Virus record (IMG/VR): IMGVR_UViG_3300011116_000185
Location: 1-23,998 of that record
From: a virus
DNA: 23,998 nucleotides
Reading direction: 5' to 3' (one strand)
The notes under the pieces were generated by a model. The model worked only from the letters and a program-made list of their open reading frames with translations. It made no database searches and was not told where the DNA came from. Position numbers and translations under genes: made by a program. Each line of letters starts with the position of its first letter. Position 1 is the stretch's first letter. This document shows positions 20,086 to 23,998 of the stretch, one piece after another.

Positions 20086-21699
20086 TTATAATGCTTCTTC
20101 GTTAATTTCGTTCATACGACCTGAGTGCTTGTCATACAGGACTGCACAGGCTTTGCCGGTCTCTCCGCTGTATCGGTTCTTGATAACCCTGACCCTTGTG
20201 GTATTGCGCTCGATAGGGTCTTCATGCTGTGCTGACCTTTCCAATCCTAGCACCATATCAGCCAATTGTCCAATACTTGCTGAACCCCTTAATTGGGACA
20301 GGCTAGTTGCTGCGCCCTCTTCGTGACCTTTACCGTCTGGCCTGCGTAGGTGGGACACCACAAACAAGGCTACCCCTGTCTCCTGCACTATCATCCGCAG
20401 CTTGGTCATAATCTCATCAATGGCTTTACGCTCATCTCCATGATCCTGTGCTGACACCACGATAGAGACATGGTCTAGCAGGATGTACTTGCAGTCTAGC
20501 CCTTTGGCAAAGTATCTCACCCGATTGATAATGTTATCGATTGCTGTGGAGCCAAAGCAGTCATAAAAGAACAGCCGGTTAGAACCTAGGGTCTTATCAA
20601 AGGCTTCCTTCTTTGATGCCTCGGTTACCTCAGTCTCTGCCAAGTGCAATGGCTTATTGATCGCCAATGACATCAGAGACAAGGCAGTCCGCTTGACCGA
20701 CTCTTCCAAGAACATAATCCCGATGTTGTCCTTGGTCTCACAGAGCAATTGCCAGATGACCTCACGAATAAACTGCGACTTACCAAGACCTGAGCCAGCA
20801 GTGACCACAACCATCTCTTGTTGCCTGATGCCGCCGGTCATGTCATTCAAGCCGGCATAGGGATAGTGCGCCTGAGCCTTTGGAAGTGGCTGCATCACTA
20901 ACTCAAACAGCTCTGAGCCAGCAACGATGCCATCAGGCACATAGGTCTCTGCTGCCCACCATGCTTTCACAAAGTCCGCAGATTTGTTGTCCTTGAGATA
21001 GTCGCAGGCATCTTTGTGGGGCTTAGTCATCTTCATAATCTTGACCTTGGAGCCAAACAGATCAGCAACGGCTAGGGCTGCTTCCTGCCCAGGTTCATCA
21101 GCATCAAATGCGAGCACAATAGTCTCAAAGCTGTCGATGTACTCAAATTGTGCTTGGCAGTCCTTCACAGCCGATTGTGCCCCGTTCTTGATGGACACCA
21201 CAGGGTAGAGCGACCCCGTCATCTGAAAAGCAGCCAAGGCATCTAACTCGCCCTCACAGATAGTCAGGTACTTGCCACCGGCAGGGTATCGATTCTGACC
21301 GAAGAGCAGAGCTTCTTTAATGTTGCCCTGAGACCTGAACTGCTTGTCTGCCACTGTCCTAATCTTAAAGGCTACCTCAGTGCCCCTATCGTCAGTGTAA
21401 GGATAATAATGTTCTGTCCCTGATTGTCTGACACCGTAGGCCTCGCAGGTGGCTTTAGTGATTCCCCTTTCGGGTATGCTTAGGAATTGACCGCTAAGGC
21501 CTCTAAAAGGCTCTACAACGGGTTTCTGAGTCATAGTTAGTACCTTACCCCTTCCTTGGTCAACAAAGCCGTCTGAGGGCCTGCTATGGGTTTTACAATT
21601 AAAACAGTATTCTGAGCCGTCAGAATAGACTGCTCTGGCATCAGAGGAACCACAGCCCTCACAGGCTATGTGCTTGATAAATTTAGATTGAGTTTGCAT
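20086..21699 (-). CDS. Primase-helicase (T7 gp4-like)
   Basis: A 537-residue bifunctional replication enzyme. A zinc-binding domain carries C13, C16, C32 and C35 (ACEGCG, CFNCKTH). The TOPRIM primase core shows CEGELDALAA (E149, D153) and LAFDADEPGQ (D199, D201). The DnaB-type helicase has Walker A AGSGLGKS (K307), FLEES, ILLDHVS (D409) and SHLRRPDGKGHEEG, then QLRGSASIGQLAD. It makes primers and unwinds the fork for the polymerase at 16479. ATG at 21699 is chosen; a TTG at 21723 would add eight residues. It is the second gene after the promoter region. Confidence 0.95.
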   Translation of the reverse strand: MQTQSKFIKHIACEGCGSSDARAVYSDGSEYCFNCKTHSRPSDGFVDQGRGKVLTMTQKPVVEPFRGLSGQFLSIPERGITKATCEAYGVRQSGTEHYYPYTDDRGTEVAFKIRTVADKQFRSQGNIKEALLFGQNRYPAGGKYLTICEGELDALAAFQMTGSLYPVVSIKNGAQSAVKDCQAQFEYIDSFETIVLAFDADEPGQEAALAVADLFGSKVKIMKMTKPHKDACDYLKDNKSADFVKAWWAAETYVPDGIVAGSELFELVMQPLPKAQAHYPYAGLNDMTGGIRQQEMVVVTAGSGLGKSQFIREVIWQLLCETKDNIGIMFLEESVKRTALSLMSLAINKPLHLAETEVTEASKKEAFDKTLGSNRLFFYDCFGSTAIDNIINRVRYFAKGLDCKYILLDHVSIVVSAQDHGDERKAIDEIMTKLRMIVQETGVALFVVSHLRRPDGKGHEEGAATSLSQLRGSASIGQLADMVLGLERSAQHEDPIERNTTRVRVIKNRYSGETGKACAVLYDKHSGRMNEINEEAL

Positions 21700-21898
21700 T
21701 AATCCTAACCCTTTCCTCAGCAAGCTGATCCAACACAGCCAGCAAAGCTACACAATTGCCCGATGTGGGCTTAGTGCGCTTCAAAGCCTCATAGACATCG
21801 TTTAAAAGGGTCTCGATGTCAGTAGAGCCATGAGCCAATAGGTCTACACAATCAGAAACACAAAACCAATAAATCCTTTCTAAGTCATCATTTTCCAT
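21683..21898 (-). CDS. Small hypothetical protein, first gene after the promoter region
   Basis: A 71-residue, mostly helical protein: MENDDLERIYWFCVSDCVDL, then STDIETLLNDVYEALKRTKP and VALLAVLDQLAEERVRI. No family is recognised. It is the first gene downstream of the sigma-54 and sigma-70 elements, with AAGGTGG about six bases upstream. It overlaps the primase-helicase start by 17 bases, so the two are likely translated together; it may act with that enzyme, by context only. Confidence 0.7.
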   Translation of the reverse strand: MENDDLERIYWFCVSDCVDLLAHGSTDIETLLNDVYEALKRTKPTSGNCVALLAVLDQLAEERVRINANSI

Positions 21899-21921
21899 TG
21901 ACTACCACCTTTCTTTATTGT

Positions 21922-21931
21922 CTCTATAGAG
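21922..21931. promoter_or_regulatory. Palindrome CTCTATAGAG at the predicted sigma-70 start site
   Basis: A perfect 10-base palindrome that lies where transcription from the sigma-70 element should begin (about 21930-21932). It could be an operator. Its core TATAGAG also resembles the T7-promoter core, but no repeat copies were found elsewhere in the window. Low certainty. Confidence 0.35.
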
Positions 21932-21937
21932 TAAAGA

Positions 21938-21966
21938 ATTAAAATCTTTATTAAAGTCTTTTTCAA
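21938..21966 (-). promoter_or_regulatory. Sigma-70 promoter driving the replication genes
   Basis: On the minus strand, TTGAAA (21966-21961) and TTTAAT (21943-21938) are separated by 17 bases, each one mismatch from the TTGACA and TATAAT consensus. The surroundings are very AT-rich. The predicted start near 21931 gives a leader of about 33 bases before the ATG at 21898. It lies in the only sizeable gap of the leftward arm. Confidence 0.68.
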
Positions 21967-21969
21967 TAT

Positions 21970-21992
21970 AGACTATTTAGTTAATATAGTCT
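21970..21992. promoter_or_regulatory. Inverted repeat, possible operator
   Basis: AGACTAT (21970-21976) and ATAGTCT (21986-21992) form a perfect 7-base inverted repeat with a 9-base AT-rich spacer. It sits just upstream of the sigma-70 -35 box and covers the expected sigma-54 start site near 21987, a position suited to a regulator that affects both. A role as an origin element is an alternative. Confidence 0.45.
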
Positions 21993-21998
21993 TTAATA

Positions 21999-22013
21999 GC
22001 AAGAATCGTGCCA
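21999..22013 (-). promoter_or_regulatory. Sigma-54 (RpoN) -24/-12 promoter element
   Basis: On the minus strand TGGCACG (22013-22007), four bases, then TTGC (22002-21999) match the sigma-54 consensus TGGCACG-N4-TTGC exactly, and the next base T also fits. It lies just after the stop of the gene at 22018 and upstream of the primase-helicase genes. The expected start is near 21987, leaving a leader of about 90 bases. An enhancer-binding activator would be needed; none is encoded in this window. Confidence 0.7.
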
Positions 22014-22017
22014 GCCT

Positions 22018-22269
22018 CTATCGTGACTGCCAAGGGTCATCAATATCGTCATCAAAGTCATGGATGCCCGCTAATGGGTCTAAATCGGCCTCAGTGCCTT
22101 CCTCGACTTCATCGGCCTCAGACATCAGGGAAACATTTCCAACGGCACAGAGGTCTGTTTTAATCGATTTTAGGCACTGTTTACACATAGAGACATATTC
22201 CATAGTGTGAAGTGACCGAATTGTGGTCTCATAATCGGTTAAAGCCTCATTACAGGATCGGCAGCGCAT
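22018..22269 (-). CDS. Small zinc-ribbon protein with acidic tail
   Basis: An 83-residue protein: MRCRSCNEALTDYETTIRSL, then VSMCKQCLKSIKTDLC and a strongly acidic C-terminus (EADEVEEGTEADLDPLAG, then DFDDDIDDPW). CRSC and CKQC form a zinc ribbon like those of many small phage proteins with the C..C...L...E pattern. ATG at 22269 is chosen because GAAAGGG precedes it; a longer frame to 22308 lies within the upstream gene. The acidic tail could mimic DNA or contact a basic partner, but this is speculation. Confidence 0.72.
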   Translation of the reverse strand: MRCRSCNEALTDYETTIRSLHTMEYVSMCKQCLKSIKTDLCAVGNVSLMSEADEVEEGTEADLDPLAGIHDFDDDIDDPWQSR

Positions 22270-22435
22270 CTTTTTCCCTTTCCTGCTGTAGCTTGAGCAT
22301 TTTCTCATTCTCAGCCTTCACAACATAGTAGGCGAATTCAATCAAGGCATCCTCGTCACCGTACCAATTGCCCCAATCGCTATAGTCTAGGCGATCATCT
22401 AGGATCTCTACCACCTCTGCATTCGTTAACAGCAT
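22250..22435 (-). CDS. Small acidic hypothetical protein
   Basis: A 61-residue protein, LLTNAEVVEILDDRLDYSDW, GNWYGDEDALIEFAYYVVKA, then a charged helix ending KDALPIL. No family is recognised. AGGAGG lies seven to eight bases before the ATG. It overlaps the upstream gene by 10 bases and the zinc-ribbon gene by 20. Confidence 0.7.
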   Translation of the reverse strand: MLLTNAEVVEILDDRLDYSDWGNWYGDEDALIEFAYYVVKAENEKMLKLQQEREKDALPIL

Positions 22436-22755
22436 GATAAAACCTCCTGTTGTTGTTGGACAAAATTAGATACCTTCGATTCTAACACGGCATTATGCAC
22501 CGATGCAACGGCAAAGGCATCGAATCCCCCTATATGCCACCGATAAGGTTCCAAAGGTACATGATCGAGCTTCCAATCGTAAACGGTAGCGACTGAGCCA
22601 TCCTCGAATTCGATGAACCATTCTGCGTTAGTCTTATCGCCGACAAATATGCTAGGCGCTCCGAAAGTGCGACACAGATCCGCATAGGTTGTCGTAATGT
22701 AGCCCTTGAGACTTGTCCCATTGACCTGGTTTGAGCTGCACTTTTTATGCTTCAT
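22426..22755 (-). CDS. Hypothetical phage protein (GTSLKGYI...YDWK type)
   Basis: A 109-residue protein: NGTSLKGYITTTYADLCRTF, GAPSIFVGDKTNAEWFIEFE, DGSVATVYDWK and WHIGGFDAFAV. This pattern is common in phages and plasmids as a small protein of about 100 residues with no known function; it looks like an alpha/beta domain. The last residues are QQQQEVLSCC. AGGAGC precedes the ATG by nine bases. Confidence 0.78.
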   Translation of the reverse strand: MKHKKCSSNQVNGTSLKGYITTTYADLCRTFGAPSIFVGDKTNAEWFIEFEDGSVATVYDWKLDHVPLEPYRWHIGGFDAFAVASVHNAVLESKVSNFVQQQQEVLSCC

Positions 22756-22786
22756 GTTTAATGCTCCTCTGATTAGTCAAAATGTT

Positions 22787-22954
22787 TTACCAAGCGTCTG
22801 CCATGTCTCTCAATTGAGTCCATGAGTGATCATCCAATAGGCTAGGATCATCTGCCAATAGGGCAAAAATCTTATCCGATACCATTAGATGCTCTTCAGG
22901 TCTCACTTTAGAGTCTAGCCATGCCATGAAATGCTTTAGAGTCTGATCATCCAT
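22787..22954 (-). CDS. Small hypothetical protein
   Basis: A 55-residue protein, MDDQTLKHFMAWLDSKVRPE, then MVSDKIFALLADDPSLLDDH and WTQLRDMADAW. Helical and acidic; no family is recognised. The ATG at 22954 follows AAAGGAG at good spacing and is preferred to a longer frame from 23074 that would cover a neighbouring small gene. A 31-base gap separates it from the next gene. Confidence 0.65.
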   Translation of the reverse strand: MDDQTLKHFMAWLDSKVRPEEHLMVSDKIFALLADDPSLLDDHSWTQLRDMADAW

Positions 22955-22965
22955 TATAGTCTCCT

Positions 22966-23055
22966 TTAGTCCAAGTCCCAAGGTTTCATCGTCATGATAA
23001 TGCCTGCACAGCCTAACAAAAGCACAGCGATACTTGCGTATTCCCATGCGCTCAT
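22966..23055 (-). CDS. Possible 29-residue membrane peptide
   Basis: Reads MSAWEYASIAVLLLGCAGII then MTMKPWDLD. One hydrophobic helix, with LLGC resembling a weak lipobox. The ATG overlaps the previous stop (ATGA, 23052-23055) and AGAGG lies about eight bases upstream. It is of the same type as the 21-, 24- and 48-residue membrane peptides at 19056-19825. No family known. Confidence 0.5.
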   Translation of the reverse strand: MSAWEYASIAVLLLGCAGIIMTMKPWDLD

Positions 23056-23243
23056 TTTGAAACCTCTCTTTCATGTCGTTTATTTGCTTCTGCTACCGCA
23101 CGCTCAAGGCCGATACTGCGCCCTATGATGGCCACACGGACTGAGTGTGTTATGCCGTTCTTATACACTTCAAAACCTTTTACACCTGCATCGAACACCC
23201 AATGCGTAGGATTCTCAAATAAAATGTCGGACTCTTTTAGCAT
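23052..23243 (-). CDS. Small hypothetical protein
   Basis: A 63-residue protein: MLKESDILFENPTHWVFDAG, VKGFEVYKNGITHSVRVAII, GRSIGLERAVAEANKR. An alpha/beta fold is likely: two strands, VFDAGVKGFEVYKNG, then a helix. The pattern, with a hairpin ending before RAVAEANKR, is common in small phage proteins of unknown function. ATG at 23243 is preferred because GGAGG lies nine bases upstream. Confidence 0.72.
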   Translation of the reverse strand: MLKESDILFENPTHWVFDAGVKGFEVYKNGITHSVRVAIIGRSIGLERAVAEANKRHEREVSK

Positions 23244-23258
23244 GGTTGAAACCTCCAT

Positions 23259-23573
23259 TTAAAATTGACGGAAAACAAACGAACCTGCATCAGTCTTACC
23301 CACCACCCACGTCTGATTGGACAGCCAATCTTCCATGTCTTTATGGGATTCGTCAAGATTTACATTATAAGACCTTGAGATTTCCTCCTCCGTCATCTCC
23401 GAGAAGTCACAGCATAGAGCAATCACGTCAAAGTCTAGCTCCTCGCCCGTGTCCTCTTCGTACTCTTCCAAGCCATTGAAGAGCACTTCTAAGCCCTCCC
23501 AAGAGAAGTTGTCTTTGCGATCCATGCGGTAGAAAGCGTCACGGAATTGATGTAGATTAATTGTGGTTTTCAT
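23259..23573 (-). CDS. Hypothetical protein, common phage/plasmid family
   Basis: A 104-residue protein: MKTTINLHQFRDAFYRMDRK, FSWEGLEVLFNGLEEYEEDT and ELDFDVIALCCDFSEMTEEE. The F..AF..m.R..nFs.egL..Lf..LEe..e.tG.e.e.DvialcC.f.E pattern is frequent in phages and plasmids and has no assigned function. AAGGAAC precedes the ATG at 23573. Confidence 0.78.
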   Translation of the reverse strand: MKTTINLHQFRDAFYRMDRKDNFSWEGLEVLFNGLEEYEEDTGEELDFDVIALCCDFSEMTEEEISRSYNVNLDESHKDMEDWLSNQTWVVGKTDAGSFVFRQF

Positions 23574-23599
23574 AGTCTAGGTTCCTTTTTAGTTAGTGA

Positions 23600-23806
23600 T
23601 TAGATAGCAGAAAAACATCCTGCCCATTCTTTATAAGCCCATTGCGGTTCAATCTTAAGTATCTCAGGACTTCCGCTTGATTGTCTAATGACGCACAATT
23701 CGCCCCGTTGAATATTATCCGCAGGCTTCACCATTGTCCAATCGTAAGACCATGCCTTGTTCGTTCTTGCTCTCAATGTTTGATCTGCTTGTGCCATGTC
23801 TATCAT
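23600..23806 (-). CDS. Small hypothetical protein
   Basis: A 68-residue protein from MIDMAQADQTLRARTNKAWS, with YDWTMVKPADNIQRGELCVI, RQSSGSPEILKIEPQWAYKE and the C-terminus WAGCFSAI. Probably a small beta domain. ATG near 23806 follows AAAGGGAAC and is preferred to a GTG at 23866, which would begin inside a hairpin region. No family is recognised. Confidence 0.65.
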   Translation of the reverse strand: MIDMAQADQTLRARTNKAWSYDWTMVKPADNIQRGELCVIRQSSGSPEILKIEPQWAYKEWAGCFSAI

Positions 23807-23837
23807 TTTAGGTTCCCTTTCTTGGTTTGTGCCTAAG

Positions 23838-23869
23838 ACCGTATCTCTACGGTTTCGCCGATTCACGGC
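23838..23869 (-). promoter_or_regulatory. Two adjacent RNA hairpins upstream of a small gene
   Basis: On the minus strand, GCCG-TGAAT-CGGC is followed three bases later by ACCGTA-GAGA-TACGGT, a perfect six-pair stem with a GNRA-type loop. No T run follows, so this is not a classical terminator. It may stabilise or process the leftward mRNA. A tRNA is not supported. Confidence 0.5.
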
Positions 23870-23876
23870 TCGTCAG

Positions 23877-23998
23877 TTAGACTTCGACTCTGCTCTGCCG
23901 TAGTGCTTGTAATTCTGCCGCATCTTTGGCTCTAAGTGCAACACGCTTGCGCTCTTCTGCTTGTTTCCGCTTTGCCCATGCTATGGCGTGAGCCTGTG
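23877..23998 (-). CDS. C-terminal part of a charged helical protein (cut by window edge)
   Basis: The open frame runs from the window edge to a stop at 23877-23879 and reads QAHAIAWAKRKQAEERKRVA, then LRAKDAAELQALRQSRVEV. Rich in Ala, Arg, Lys and Glu, so a long helix is likely. The other two frames contain stops. The function cannot be judged from this fragment. Confidence 0.55.
   Translation of the reverse strand, partial: QAHAIAWAKRKQAEERKRVALRAKDAAELQALRQSRVEV

Noticed and set aside
21922-21937. T7-type RNA polymerase promoter around CTCTATAGAGACA
   Set aside because: Only the TATAG core matches, no further copies were found, and no phage RNA polymerase gene is in the window.
22955-23074. 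N-terminal extension of the 55-residue gene back to 23074
   Set aside because: AAAGGAG marks the internal ATG at 22954, and the extension covers the 29-residue frame and part of the upstream gene.
23838-23869. tRNA gene
   Set aside because: Two hairpins are present, but no cloverleaf, acceptor stem or T-loop consensus could be built.
1-23998. CRISPR array, insertion sequence or integrase
   Set aside because: No regularly spaced repeats, transposase motifs, terminal inverted repeats or recombinase motifs were seen on either strand.

Overview
The window is part of a double-stranded DNA bacteriophage genome, most likely a lytic short-tailed (podovirus-type) phage of a Gram-negative bacterium. 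The grounds are a T7-style adaptor and nozzle pair, a collar-domain fibre, a set of large Ala/Gly-rich ejection-type proteins, a holin/endolysin pair, and a replication set of T7-like polymerase, primase-helicase, gp2.5-type SSB and FEN-type exonuclease. No integrase, repressor, transposase, tRNA, CRISPR array or phage RNA polymerase is visible. The layout recalls HMO-2011-type aquatic podoviruses, but that is inference. The host cannot be named; a sigma-54 promoter suggests it carries RpoN.

The genome is organised as two convergent arms. Rightward (1-10265): the tail end of an upstream gene, a small beta-rich protein, four tiny lysine-rich proteins including DUF6496- and DUF6321-like ones, head-tail adaptor, tail nozzle, collar-domain fibre, a GNAT-like small protein, three putative internal/ejection proteins, a C-tail-anchored protein, a three-helix holin and a GH24 lysozyme. 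Leftward (23998-10310): small accessory genes, a promoter gap (21899-22017), then primase-helicase, a ladder of small genes with ATGA overlaps, a PD-(D/E)XK protein, DUF1289, DNA polymerase A, SSB, 5'-3' exonuclease, nuclease, DEDD exonuclease with zinc ribbon, DUF3310/gp1.7-like protein, a GT9/OGT-like glycosyltransferase-like protein and a B12-dependent class II ribonucleotide reductase. The arms meet at 10266-10309, where a strong intrinsic terminator faces the leftward transcript.

The leftward arm holds the DNA metabolism: dNTP supply (NrdJ, possibly the gp1.7-like protein), fork movement (primase-helicase, polymerase, SSB) and nucleases for primer removal, recombination and host DNA breakdown. 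The rightward arm builds the tail, delivers the genome and lyses the cell. Coding density is very high. The longest gap is 119 bp (21899-22017), and no stretch over 300 bases lacks a gene. That gap holds an exact sigma-54 -24/-12 element, a near-consensus sigma-70 promoter and two palindromic elements, all oriented toward the replication genes. It is the most unusual feature in the window.

Several starts given here differ from the longest open frame because a Shine-Dalgarno sequence or a stop/start overlap points to an internal codon. Several genes of 21-56 residues are included on the strength of ribosome-binding sites and coupling.
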